A DNA stretch of 52,773 nt from Ruminococcus sp. GTDB lineage: Bacteria; Bacillota; Clostridia; Oscillospirales; Acutalibacteraceae. This document shows positions 14,822-23,659 of this stretch, in pieces. The notes beneath the pieces were generated by a model that did not search any database, was not told the DNA's origin, and saw only the letters and a program-made list of their open reading frames with translations. A program made the position numbers and the translations under genes. Where the stretch lies: assembly GCA_017411835.1 (NCBI GenBank), contig JAFQPG010000005.1, positions 1-52,773 of the forward strand, read 5' to 3'. Within the stretch, counting starts at the first letter, position 1. Each line of letters starts with the position of its first letter.

Positions 14822-17146
14822 ATGGCTTACAAAGAATTAGTGAAAAAACGACGTTCCTTAGATGATAATGCGATGAATGTAACCCACGAGGTTATACTGC
14901 ATATTACATATTTTATAAGCGGTGTTTTGGTATCAAAAGGCGCGATGCTTTCTGATATGTCACCGTTTGGTGCGTCATTTTTAGCGGCTGTGCCGTTTAT
15001 GTATATGCCTGCAGGGTTGCTCGGATCTGTTATAGGTTATCTGATAAAAAATCCGATAGATAGCTTTAGATATATTGCGGTGATTATCTCAATCGGTGCA
15101 CTCAGGTGGGTATTAAATGAGTTTAAAAAGGTGTCGCAAAACAGATTTTTCCCGTGTGCAGTCGCGTTTGTGCCTGTGTTTGTCACCTCGTTGGCGCTGA
15201 CTTTTTCAAGCACAAGCGAGATTACGCAGGTGACTATGTGCTTAATGGAAGCAACTCTTTCTGCGGCGGGGGCGTATTTTATGAGCAGGACGGTAACGCT
15301 TTGCAACAGTAAAAGAAGCTTGTTTTCCTTGTCCAGTCAGGAGCTTGCCTGCATTGCGATGACAGGCTGTATATTACTTTTGTCGTTTGGTTCGCTTAGC
15401 GTTGGTAATATTTCAATCGGTCGTGCTCTTGCCGTGCTCATAATACTGTTTTGTGCAAAATACGGTTATGTGTCGGGCGGATGTATCGCAGGAGTTGCGA
15501 CGGGAATTGTCTTTTCCTTAGCATTTAATGATATGATGTTTTTGTGTGCAGGCTTTGCTTTTTCGGGACTAATGGGCGGACTTTTTGCGCCTGTCGGAAA
15601 GCTTGCTGTTTGCGCTTGTGTTATTGTGTGTAATCTGACGCTGTCCTTTTCGTCTAATGATAGCGAAATTGTTTTTGCGATTCTTATCGAATGTATTGTT
15701 GCGTCAGTTATATTTATACTTGTACCAAAATCGTTTGGAAACTATATAACAAATATATTCGCAAATAGCGAAAAAGATACCGACGATGAGTGCGTAAGAC
15801 GCTCGGTAATAATGAGACTAAACTTTGCATCAAAAGCGCTTAGCAACGTCAGTTCGTGTGTGAATTCTGTTTCAGAGAAGCTATCACGTCTTTATACACC
15901 GAATGCACAATGGATATACGATAATGCAAGTAACCACACCTGCACCCGTTGTGGAATGAGATACTACTGCTTTGAAAAGCAAAAGACACAAACAAACGAA
16001 GATTTTCACAGCCTGACAGATACATTAAAGAAAAACGGCTTTGTAAAAGAAAGCGATATAGAAGAAAATTTCAAGAAAAAATGCTGTAGGGCTACTGAGC
16101 TTGTCAGCAGTATTAATCAAAGCTATAAGGAGTATCAGTCGTGCGAGTCTGCAAGGCGTAGGATTACACAGATACGCTCGGTGGTTGCGGGACAGTTTGC
16201 CGGATTGTCGGATATTTTAGAAGATTTGTCAGATGAGTTTTCTGAATATGAAAAGTACGACTCAAACGCAAGTCAAAGAGTACTTGACTCTTTGCAAGCA
16301 CTATCTCTATCGGTTGCCGACTGTAGCTGCAAAATATCAAAGGGTAACAAAATGATTGTAGAAGTCGAGCTGATACTAAACAGTAAAATGAACATCTCCA
16401 AAGGACAGGTCACCCACGAAATATCACGTGCGTGTGGCAGACGCTTTGAGTCACCTCAACTAAGCTACGAGGGGGACAGAGCGCGTATGACCTTGTGTGA
16501 GCGTCCTTGCTTTGACCTTGAAATTGGGTCTAGTCAGCATATATGTAACGACGGAGAGCTTTGTGGAGATTGCTTGAACTACTTTAATAATGGTATGGGA
16601 AGTACGGTGCTGATACTGTCAGATGGTATGGGTACAGGAGGTACGGCGGCGGTGGATTCGAATATGGCGACCAGCATAATGAGCAAGCTGCTTAAAGCTG
16701 GGCTTTCGTACGACTGTGCTTTACAGGTTGTAAATTCGTCGCTTATGATAAAAAGCGAGGAGGAGTCGCTTGCAACACTTGATGTGATAGATTTTAATCT
16801 TTTCACCGGTAAAGCACAGCTTTTCAAAGCCGGTGCTTGCATCACGTATATTAAGAAGAATTCAAAAATATACAGAAAAGATATGTCGAGTCTGCCTGTA
16901 GGTATTTTAAATGAAGTTAAATTTGCAAAGGAGGCAATCACGCTTACAAACGACGACCTCATACTTATGGTTTCTGACGGAGTGCTTACAAAAGACGATA
17001 AATGGATAGAAAAGCTTTTGATGTCGTGGGGCGACAAAAGTATGGAAGAGCTCTCCTTTGCGGTTGTAGACGAAGCAAAAAAGCACCGTAACGGCGGTCA
17101 CGATGACGACATTACGGCGCTTGCGGTAAGGGTTATGGATAATTGA
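14822..17146 (+). CDS. spoIIE: Stage II sporulation protein E, membrane PP2C-type phosphatase
   Basis: About 774 residues. Roughly ten hydrophobic segments fill residues 25-310, then a central regulatory region with a Cys cluster (CTRCGMRYYC), then the PP2C phosphatase domain from about 570 with LSDGMGTGGTAA, SLATLDVIDFNLFTGKAQLFKAGA and LMVSDGV, which supply the metal-binding Asp residues. SpoIIE dephosphorylates SpoIIAA to release sigma-F in the forespore and takes part in polar septation. An ATG at 14813 abuts AAAAGG; the ATG at 14822, 9 nt further, is the better start. Its presence marks a spore-former. The TGA at 17144-17146 directly touches the stop of the convergent glycosyltransferase gene. 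Confidence 0.95.
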   Translation: MAYKELVKKRRSLDDNAMNVTHEVILHITYFISGVLVSKGAMLSDMSPFGASFLAAVPFMYMPAGLLGSVIGYLIKNPIDSFRYIAVIISIGALRWVLNEFKKVSQNRFFPCAVAFVPVFVTSLALTFSSTSEITQVTMCLMEATLSAAGAYFMSRTVTLCNSKRSLFSLSSQELACIAMTGCILLLSFGSLSVGNISIGRALAVLIILFCAKYGYVSGGCIAGVATGIVFSLAFNDMMFLCAGFAFSGLMGGLFAPVGKLAVCACVIVCNLTLSFSSNDSEIVFAILIECIVASVIFILVPKSFGNYITNIFANSEKDTDDECVRRSVIMRLNFASKALSNVSSCVNSVSEKLSRLYTPNAQWIYDNASNHTCTRCGMRYYCFEKQKTQTNEDFHSLTDTLKKNGFVKESDIEENFKKKCCRATELVSSINQSYKEYQSCESARRRITQIRSVVAGQFAGLSDILEDLSDEFSEYEKYDSNASQRVLDSLQALSLSVADCSCKISKGNKMIVEVELILNSKMNISKGQVTHEISRACGRRFESPQLSYEGDRARMTLCERPCFDLEIGSSQHICNDGELCGDCLNYFNNGMGSTVLILSDGMGTGGTAAVDSNMATSIMSKLLKAGLSYDCALQVVNSSLMIKSEEESLATLDVIDFNLFTGKAQLFKAGACITYIKKNSKIYRKDMSSLPVGILNEVKFAKEAITLTNDDLILMVSDGVLTKDDKWIEKLLMSWGDKSMEELSFAVVDEAKKHRNGGHDDDITALAVRVMDN

Positions 17147-18439
17147 TTACTTATCTGTATTTATGTTGTTTTCGTAAATATCCTTTAAAAGACTGTGGAT
17201 ACGCTCGGTCGAGTGAGTGCGTGCACATTTTTTGCAGTTTTCTTTCATCTGCTTTAGCCTTTCAGGATTTTTGAGCAGTTCTTCAATCTGGCTTGCACCC
17301 TTAGAACCCTTTTCAAGTATAATAGCAGCTTCGTTTTTAACGAGAAAATCTGCATTTTGAGCTTCTTGTCCCGGAAAAGCCTTGAATACTGCCATCGGCA
17401 GAGCACACGCCAAGCTTTCGCTGGTGGTAAGTCCGCCCGGCTTCGTTATAATCAGGTCGGATATATGCATATAGTCTTCAACATTATCGACAAAATAGAA
17501 AAGCTGGGTAGGCTTTGTTTTATCGGTAGAGCGTTTGAAGGTTTTGTTGAGCTTTTGGGTTAACTCGCTACGCAGATGCTCGCTATGTTCGTAAATGAAT
17601 TTTGCTATGTTTGAGTCGCCTAATTCTGAAAACAGGTGAGCAAAGTCTTGGGTTTCAAATTCATTTACACTACGGTTGAGCAGTTTTTCAAAAGCATCAT
17701 AAAGTCTTCTGTTTTTACCTGTAATAACAATAATCTGAAAATCTGTGCTCAGCTCCACAAGGCTTTCGTAGATTTTTAATATATCAGTTACGCCGAAGCT
17801 TCCCGCCATAATAAGCACAGTAGGCTTTGCATGTGAAAAGCCGAGTCGGTTGAGTGTTTCACTGCAACGGCTTTCATCATAATTGTAAAAGCTTTGAAAA
17901 ATCGGCATACCAAGCGGAAAAACGCGATGAGGGTCAACAGAGTATTTTTTTGATAGGTTATCTGCTGTTTCCTTGCTTGCTGTGATGTATGCATCAATAT
18001 GGTCACCGATGTACGCTTTGTGTGGCATATAGTCGGTTATAATTGAAACTACAGGGATTGTTATGTCGTAAGACTCCTTTAAAATAGACATCATACTCGA
18101 AGCAAACGGGTGGCACGATACAACAATATCAGGAGATTTTTCTTCTATAAGCGGAAGCAGTTTTTTAGCGAACTGAGTTGTAAAAGAATGAACAAGCTCC
18201 GAAATAGGCGATTCTTTGTCGGCACTTTTGTAGAAGGTGCCGTACAGCTCAGGCGCGTTTTTTGCAAGAGTTTTGTAGCCTATAGTTACTGTTTTATTAA
18301 GAAGCGACGAGCAGTAAGCGAGTGTATCTATAATCTCGACATTTGATTTGCTGTCAACTTGCACAATATACGATTTCAGTGCATTTGAAGCACGGTTGTG
18401 ACCACCGCCTGTAGAAGCGGATAAAATTAGAATATTCAT
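17147..18439 (-). CDS. Glycolipid glycosyltransferase, MGDG synthase/UgtP-like
   Basis: 430 residues. The N-terminus ILILSASTGGGHNRASNAL is the diagnostic MGDG-synthase domain signature. The middle reads VSCHPFASSMMSILKES and ITDYMPHKAYI. The C-terminal GT28 domain has VLIMAGSFG and the nucleotide-sugar motif ITKPGGLTTSESLA. This family transfers glucose or galactose from UDP-sugar to diacylglycerol on the inner membrane face, supplying the glycolipid anchor of lipoteichoic acid or membrane glycolipids. The start has a GAGGATGAG site. It converges on spoIIE with no gap and no terminator between. The sugar donor and number of transfers (processive or single) are not decidable. Confidence 0.87.
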   Translation of the reverse strand: MNILILSASTGGGHNRASNALKSYIVQVDSKSNVEIIDTLAYCSSLLNKTVTIGYKTLAKNAPELYGTFYKSADKESPISELVHSFTTQFAKKLLPLIEEKSPDIVVSCHPFASSMMSILKESYDITIPVVSIITDYMPHKAYIGDHIDAYITASKETADNLSKKYSVDPHRVFPLGMPIFQSFYNYDESRCSETLNRLGFSHAKPTVLIMAGSFGVTDILKIYESLVELSTDFQIIVITGKNRRLYDAFEKLLNRSVNEFETQDFAHLFSELGDSNIAKFIYEHSEHLRSELTQKLNKTFKRSTDKTKPTQLFYFVDNVEDYMHISDLIITKPGGLTTSESLACALPMAVFKAFPGQEAQNADFLVKNEAAIILEKGSKGASQIEELLKNPERLKQMKENCKKCARTHSTERIHSLLKDIYENNINTDK

Positions 18440-18668
18440 ATACTCATCCTCAGTAAATTATCGGAAAAATTTTCTAAATACAATTATATTATAAAAATGC
18501 AATCAGTGCAATAAATAATATGTGAATAATTTATAGATATAGCGCGGAAAACAGCAGAAAATTTTATATATTTTTTATTTTTTATTTCCTAAAAAGATTA
18601 TAAAAAAATACGGGATAATGTATGATATACTTGAATTATGATATTAACGTGAAAGGCGAGTTATATAG

Positions 18669-20348
18669 ATGGAAAACAACAAGAAAAACATTGCTGATAC
18701 AATGGAAATCAACTCTATTTTAGAAGAGCACAGAAGAAACAGAAATCAAAGCACACAAAATAGCGGGGTATCCCCTGCACAGAGTAAGCCTGAGCCTGTT
18801 AAAAATACTCAACAGCAAAAGCCAAATAGCATCGAAGATGACTTTGTTATTTACGATGACGACAAAAATACAGGCAAAAAGGAAAAGAAAGCAAAAAATC
18901 CTAAGGCAAAAAAGACAGCTATCCTTGTTACTGTTATTTCTCTGGTATTAGTTATTGTTGCTGCGGCAGGCTTTGGTGCATATAAGATGTTCTCAGAGTT
19001 CAAATATGCTAACAATATTTACGTTAACGATATTGCTATCGGCTCTATGACTTACGAGCAGGCAAAAGAGCTTTTAACTAAAGAGGAAGCAAAAATTGCA
19101 GATAATATCAACGTTGTTGTAAAAGCAGAAGAGAAAAGCACAACACTTAATAAAGACAGCTTTACATACACTTTTACAACAGACGAGGTACTCGAGCAGG
19201 CAAAGCAGTACACTAAAGATAATTTAGTACCAAAGGGCGAGCAAAGATATAATATCGCTATTAGAGTTGATTCTAGCGGTCTTGACGAGGTTTCTAAGGC
19301 TGTATCAATGGATGTCAATCAGGATCCGTTAGATGCTGTTGTTACTAAATTTGACAGCTCTAAAAAAGGTAGTGATAAATTCACTATTGAAGACAGCAAG
19401 ACCGGTATAGTACTTAAAAATGACGAGTTTGAACAGCAGCTTGTCAATCTCTTTGCTAGTGGCGAAGTAAGCGGTGTTATTGATGCAGAGATTGAAAAGA
19501 CAGAGCCAAAATACACTAAGGAATATTTGCTCAATAACCTTAAAAAGCTGTCTACCTTTTCTACTACATCTACAAATAACGCTAACGGCAATGCGAATAT
19601 GAAGCTTTCATTAAGCCAGTGCAACAACTCTATTATCAACCCTGGTGAAACCTGGTCCTTCAATAAATGCACAGGCGACTCTAACCTTACATCAAACGGC
19701 TACAAGCCTGCGGGCGTTATCGTAAATGGTAAGCACGAAACAGGCGTTGGCGGTGGTATCTGCCAGTCAAGCACCACTATCTACAATGCGACTATGCTTT
19801 GTGGTATGGAGGTCGTTGAGCGTAGCTGTCATTACTATAAGTCAACCTACGTTGATGCAGGACGAGATGCAACCGTTGACTACGGCAACCTCGATTTAAA
19901 GGTTAAAAACCCATTTGAATATCAGCTCTTTATGGAGTGCTATATGGACGGTACTAAGCTTTACTGTAATATGTACGGCTTAGAAAACGAGGAATTCGAC
20001 GAGATTAAAATCACATCGTCAGTTACTTCCTATTTCTCACGTGGCTTTAAAGCACAGACTACAAGAACCTTCTATTTAGACGGCAAAAAGGTAAAATCAG
20101 AGAGCTTACCAAACTCAACCTACTACACATCAGCTCCTGACAGCGGTTCTACATCTTCAAAGAAGTCAAGCAAGAAGCCATCTTCGTCAAAACCTGAACA
20201 GGAGAACGAGGCTACTCAGGCACCGACCCCAACACCGGATCCTGAACCAACTCCAACACCGGATCCTGAACCAACTCCAACACCGGATCCTGAACCAACC
20301 CCAACACCGGATCCAACTCCTGATCCTGTAGATCCTGTAGTGGAATAA
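18669..20348 (+). CDS. VanW-family membrane-anchored protein with Pro/Thr/Asp tail
   Basis: 559 residues. A charged cytoplasmic N-terminus (1-78) is followed by one membrane helix (about 78-101, ILVTVISLVLVIVAAAGFGAY). Outside the membrane are a peptidoglycan-binding-4-like region with NDIAIGSMTYEQAKELL, then the VanW domain: FNKCTGD, KPAGVIVNGKHETGVGGGICQSSTTIYNA and VERSCHYYKSTYVDAGRDATVDYGN. The C-terminus is a Ser/Lys stretch and then a repeated TPDPEPTP tail. VanW was first seen in glycopeptide resistance clusters, but its function is unknown and most clostridial copies are unrelated to resistance. The topology suggests a cell-wall role. No van ligase genes are nearby. A strong terminator follows. 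Confidence 0.88.
   Translation: MENNKKNIADTMEINSILEEHRRNRNQSTQNSGVSPAQSKPEPVKNTQQQKPNSIEDDFVIYDDDKNTGKKEKKAKNPKAKKTAILVTVISLVLVIVAAAGFGAYKMFSEFKYANNIYVNDIAIGSMTYEQAKELLTKEEAKIADNINVVVKAEEKSTTLNKDSFTYTFTTDEVLEQAKQYTKDNLVPKGEQRYNIAIRVDSSGLDEVSKAVSMDVNQDPLDAVVTKFDSSKKGSDKFTIEDSKTGIVLKNDEFEQQLVNLFASGEVSGVIDAEIEKTEPKYTKEYLLNNLKKLSTFSTTSTNNANGNANMKLSLSQCNNSIINPGETWSFNKCTGDSNLTSNGYKPAGVIVNGKHETGVGGGICQSSTTIYNATMLCGMEVVERSCHYYKSTYVDAGRDATVDYGNLDLKVKNPFEYQLFMECYMDGTKLYCNMYGLENEEFDEIKITSSVTSYFSRGFKAQTTRTFYLDGKKVKSESLPNSTYYTSAPDSGSTSSKKSSKKPSSSKPEQENEATQAPTPTPDPEPTPTPDPEPTPTPDPEPTPTPDPTPDPVDPVVE
20231..20314 (+). repeat. 24-bp tandem repeat encoding TPDPEPTP
   Basis: Three near-identical 24-bp units (20231, 20255, 20279) and a partial fourth encode the Pro-rich tail of the VanW protein. 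The near-perfect DNA identity suggests recent slippage and probable copy-number variation between strains. Confidence 0.85.
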
Positions 20349-20368
20349 AAATATGATAGTATAATGTG

Positions 20369-20395
20369 GGCGACCCGATTTCGGGTCGCCTTTTT
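20369..20395 (+). terminator. Terminator after the VanW gene
   Basis: GGCGACCCGA (20369-20378) and TCGGGTCGCC (20381-20390) form a very stable stem followed by TTTTT. Confidence 0.9.
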
Positions 20396-20409
20396 ATGTA
20401 TTGTTTACT

Positions 20410-20440
20410 TGAATTTTAAACCCGATAAGGGTGAATACTA
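20410..20440 (+). promoter_or_regulatory. Candidate sigma-G promoter for spoVAD
   Basis: TGAATT (20410-20415), 17-nt spacer, GAATACTA (20433-20440). This resembles the forespore sigma-G pattern TGNATA and CATACTA. spoVA genes are sigma-G dependent in Bacillus, which supports the reading. The predicted leader is very short, about 13 nt. Confidence 0.45.
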
Positions 20441-20460
20441 CTTAAAAAAGGAGTGCTATT

Positions 20461-21471
20461 ATGATAAAAAGCTTAGGCTCAAGTACAATACAGTTTATAG
20501 ATATGCCGAAAATTATCGGCTTTTCAAGTGTTGCGGGGAAAAAGGAGGCTCAAGGTCCGCTAAAGGACGATTTTGACAAGATTTTTTATGATATGCACGC
20601 AGGTCAGCAGACGTGGGAAAAAGCGGAAAGCACCTTGCAAAAGGAAGCTTTAAGCATTGCTTTGCAAAAAGCACAGTATAGTGCAGAAGATATAAGCTTT
20701 TTATTTGCGGGCGATTTGCTCAACCAGTGTATCAGCTCAAGCTATGGCTTAAAGGACTTTCATATTCCGTATCTCGGTCAGTATGGTGCGTGTTCAACCA
20801 TGGTGCAGGGGCTTATTATGGCGAGTGTTATGGTCGAGTCCAAGGCGTGCTTTGCATCAGCGTGTGTGACCTCGTCGCATTTTTGCTCGGCAGAAAGGCA
20901 GTACCGTTTTCCGCTTGATTACGGCGGACAGCGACCACAGTCAGCTCAATGGACGGTAACAGGCGCAGGAAGCTGTATATTAACAAGCGAAAACACAAAG
21001 CAAAAGCCAAGCGTAAAATATGCAACTGTCGGTAAAATTGTTGACTTGGGTGTAAAGGATCAGAACAATATGGGCGCTGCGATGGCACCCGCAGCAGCAG
21101 ATACGCTTGTAAGATTTTTCAAAGACACCTCAAGCAATGCAGACGATTACGATATGATTTACACAGGAGATTTAGGCAAAATCGGCTCAAAATTACTTTA
21201 TGAGCTTATGAAAAAAGAGGGTTACGACATAAGCTGTAAACACAAAGACTGCGGTGTGATGATATATAAAGATGACCTTGATGTCCACGCAGGTGGCTCG
21301 GGGTGTGGTTGTTGCGCAAGCGTTTTGGGTGGGCACATACTCAAAAAGATTTCTAACCGTGAAATGAATAATGTGCTTGTTATGGCAACAGGTGCACTTT
21401 TGAGCCTAACCTCAGTTAGTCAGAGCGAGTCTATCCCGAGCATTGCTCATTTAGTAAACATTGTTATGTAA
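20461..21471 (+). CDS. spoVAD: Stage V sporulation protein AD
   Basis: 336 residues with a thiolase/ketoacyl-synthase-like fold. Characteristic stretches are GDLLNQCISSSYGL, YLGQYGACSTMVQGL, CVTSSHFCSAERQYRFPL and GSGCGCCASVLGGHIL. SpoVAD sits on the spore inner membrane, binds dipicolinic acid and takes part in its uptake during sporulation and its release at germination. AAAAAAGGAG precedes the ATG. In most spore-formers spoVAD lies between spoVAC and spoVAE; neither is present here, so the gene is orphaned from its usual operon. Family identity is clear. Confidence 0.93.
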   Translation: MIKSLGSSTIQFIDMPKIIGFSSVAGKKEAQGPLKDDFDKIFYDMHAGQQTWEKAESTLQKEALSIALQKAQYSAEDISFLFAGDLLNQCISSSYGLKDFHIPYLGQYGACSTMVQGLIMASVMVESKACFASACVTSSHFCSAERQYRFPLDYGGQRPQSAQWTVTGAGSCILTSENTKQKPSVKYATVGKIVDLGVKDQNNMGAAMAPAAADTLVRFFKDTSSNADDYDMIYTGDLGKIGSKLLYELMKKEGYDISCKHKDCGVMIYKDDLDVHAGGSGCGCCASVLGGHILKKISNREMNNVLVMATGALLSLTSVSQSESIPSIAHLVNIVM

Positions 21472-21478
21472 GCGTTTT

Positions 21479-21502
21479 ACAGTCTTTTTTATAAAAGACT
21501 GT
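21479..21502 (+). terminator. Stem-loop after spoVAD
   Basis: Perfect 10-bp stem ACAGTCTTTT and AAAAGACTGT with a 4-nt loop, 8 nt after the stop codon. There is no strong T-run on the plus strand, so termination may be weak. Confidence 0.5.
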
Positions 21503-21599
21503 CTACATATAAAAAGTGTTCAGTAAAGGTAAAATAAATATTTGCAAAAAATGTAAATAATCTGCGTGCAAATTGTAGTATATATGCATATTTTGACGA

Positions 21600-21628
21600 T
21601 TGACTAACTAGAGTCAGTGTGATATATT
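21600..21628 (+). promoter_or_regulatory. Sigma-A-type promoter for the carrier protein/MBOAT/ligase operon
   Basis: TTGACT (21600-21605), 17-nt spacer, TATATT (21623-21628). The dyad TGACT (21601-21605) and AGTCA (21612-21616) overlaps the -35 and spacer and could be an operator. The leader to the first gene is about 78 nt. Confidence 0.8.
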
Positions 21629-21712
21629 AATAGAGTGTACGAGTATGTGTAGATACGGGAAAATACACTATTCGACGGATAAAACTTGTATTTAAAAAGG
21701 AGTACATTAGTT

Positions 21713-21943
21713 ATGGAAAAGATTATTGAAATTTTAGAGTCTATTCGTTCTGACATTGATTTTACAAAAGAAGAGAAGCTTATCGACGACGGTATCCTCG
21801 ACAGCTTTGATATCGTTTCTGTAGTAGGCGAGCTTTGCGACTACTATGACATCACTATTACAGTTGATATGATGGAGCCTGAAAACTTCAACAGCGCTGC
21901 AGCTATCCACGCATTAGTAGAGAGCATCCTCGACGAGGAGTAA
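21713..21943 (+). CDS. Acyl carrier protein, DltC-like
   Basis: 76 residues from the ATG at 21713, 10 nt after AAAAAGGAG; an upstream in-frame TTG at 21686 has no such site. The phosphopantetheine attachment motif is ILDSFDIV with Ser31, and the protein is strongly acidic. The IDDGILDSFDIVSVVGELCDYYDI stretch matches the DltC-type carriers more than fatty-acid ACP, whose motif is DSLD. It would hold an activated acyl or aminoacyl group as a thioester for the membrane acyltransferase encoded next. It is the first gene of a three-gene operon. Confidence 0.85.
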   Translation: MEKIIEILESIRSDIDFTKEEKLIDDGILDSFDIVSVVGELCDYYDITITVDMMEPENFNSAAAIHALVESILDEE

Positions 21944-21980
21944 TCTTAGATTATAACTTAAATAGATTAGAGAGATAATT

Positions 21981-23594
21981 ATGGCGTTAAATTCATTAGC
22001 TTTTGTGGCGTTTTTAGCGATTGTTCTTGTCGTCTACTACATTGTGCCGAAAAAGTTTCAGTGGGTAGTGCTGCTTGTTGCCAGCTACGGCTTTTATGTA
22101 ACCAGCGGTCTGAAGAACCTAGTATTTATTATATCTACTACGATATTCACCTACCTTGCCGGCTTATGGATGCAAAGTATCCGCGACAAGCAACAAAACT
22201 ACGTTAAATCGCTTGGAGACGGTGTAACAAAGGAAGAAAAACGCGAGTATAAAAAAATTGCTAATAAAAAGATACATACCGTGCAGGTGCTCGCTGTACT
22301 TGTTAATCTCGGCGTACTTATTTTACTTAAGTGCCACGGCTTTATCTTTGACAATATCGACAAGGTGTTTACACTTTTTAAATGGGATATTTCTGACCCG
22401 CTTGTAAACATTATTGTTCCGCTCGGTCTTTCGTACTACACCTTTAACTCAATCGGATATCTGATAGACATCAGTCGTGGTAAACACGCTGCTGAAAGAA
22501 ACATCGGAAAATTTGCGTTGTTTGTTTCGTTCTTCCCGTCTATCGTGCAGGGTCCGCTTTTCAGATACTGCGATGTTGGTGTTCAGCTTACAAAAGAGCA
22601 CAAGCTTGATTATACAAACATCAAGTACGGTGCACAGCTTATTTTATGGGGCTTTTTCAAAAAGCTTGTTATCGCTGACAGAGTCGCACCAATCACAGCC
22701 CACATATTCTCACCTGAATTTGTAGCGACTGATTACAACGGCTCACAGGTATTCTTCGGTGTACTTGCGTATTCGTTCCAGATTTACTGTGACTTCTCCG
22801 GTGGTACTGATATCACCAGGGGTGCTGCTCAGATGATGGGTATTGACTTACCTGTAAACTTTGAGCGTCCGTTCTTTGCGACATCTATGGCGAACTTCTG
22901 GCAGAGATGGCATATGTCACTTGGTGCGTGGATGAGAGAATTTGTTTTCTATCCTGTTATGCTTTGCAAGCCTGTTACTGCGGTGAGCAAAAAGTTTAGA
23001 AAGAAATTTGGCCCACACGCCGGTAAAATCGTTCCTTCTGTTGCGGCACCATTTGTGGTATTTTTCCTCATTGGTATATGGCACGGAATTACGTGGCAGT
23101 ATATAACAAACGGTTTGTATAATGCTATACTAATTTCGTCCACCGTTGCACTTACTCCTGTTTATAATAAAATCGCTAAAACTTTGCGTATCAATACAGA
23201 GGCATTCAGCTTCAGAATTTTCCAGATGCTTAGAACCTTTATGCTTCTTTGTATTTCGCGTGTTATCGTTAAAGCACCGTCGATTACAGACGCTTTTGCG
23301 ATGATAAAGAGAATGTTCACCTCTATTGACCTTAAGTTTTTGTGCGGTGTTGACGGCGAGATTTATTCCTACGGCGTTGACGAGAAGGGTATGAAAGTAC
23401 TTTTCTTAGCGATTCTCGTATTGCTTGTAGTCGGTATTCTACAGGAAAACGGTCTCAAAATCAGAGAGGCGCTTTCAAGACAGAACCTTATTTTCCGTTG
23501 GTTCATTCTTTTACTGCTCTTAACAGTAATACTTGTCTTCGGTATTTATGGTCCTGAGTTTGATGTATCTGCATTTATTTACGGAAGATTTTAA
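21981..23594 (+). CDS. MBOAT-family membrane O-acyltransferase, DltB-like
   Basis: 537 residues with about 11-13 membrane segments. The MBOAT core is visible: PLGLSYYTFNSIGYLIDISRGK, FFPSIVQGPLFRY, FWQRWHMSLGAWMREFVFYP and the catalytic His368 in IGIWHGITWQYI. Family members transfer acyl groups from a carrier protein or CoA to extracytoplasmic hydroxyls: D-alanine on teichoic acids for DltB, acetyl groups on polysaccharides for AlgI/PatA. The neighbouring carrier protein and ligase favour a carrier-bound substrate. The partner that usually completes transfer (DltD or an SGNH/DHHW protein) is not encoded here. The acceptor is unknown. Confidence 0.9.
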   Translation: MALNSLAFVAFLAIVLVVYYIVPKKFQWVVLLVASYGFYVTSGLKNLVFIISTTIFTYLAGLWMQSIRDKQQNYVKSLGDGVTKEEKREYKKIANKKIHTVQVLAVLVNLGVLILLKCHGFIFDNIDKVFTLFKWDISDPLVNIIVPLGLSYYTFNSIGYLIDISRGKHAAERNIGKFALFVSFFPSIVQGPLFRYCDVGVQLTKEHKLDYTNIKYGAQLILWGFFKKLVIADRVAPITAHIFSPEFVATDYNGSQVFFGVLAYSFQIYCDFSGGTDITRGAAQMMGIDLPVNFERPFFATSMANFWQRWHMSLGAWMREFVFYPVMLCKPVTAVSKKFRKKFGPHAGKIVPSVAAPFVVFFLIGIWHGITWQYITNGLYNAILISSTVALTPVYNKIAKTLRINTEAFSFRIFQMLRTFMLLCISRVIVKAPSITDAFAMIKRMFTSIDLKFLCGVDGEIYSYGVDEKGMKVLFLAILVLLVVGILQENGLKIREALSRQNLIFRWFILLLLLTVILVFGIYGPEFDVSAFIYGRF

Positions 23595-23659
23595 ATAATA
23601 CTTTGATAAACTACTAAGTGCGCTGTGTAATACAGCGCACATTTGTATAGGAGGCAATT

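Noticed and set aside
18669-20348. VanW gene as evidence of vancomycin resistance
   Set aside because: VanW-domain proteins are common in clostridia, and no vanA/B-type ligase, vanX, vanH or vanRS genes are nearby.
20364-20576. 70-residue ORF across the terminator after vanW
   Set aside because: It reads through a strong terminator and the spoVAD start in another frame.
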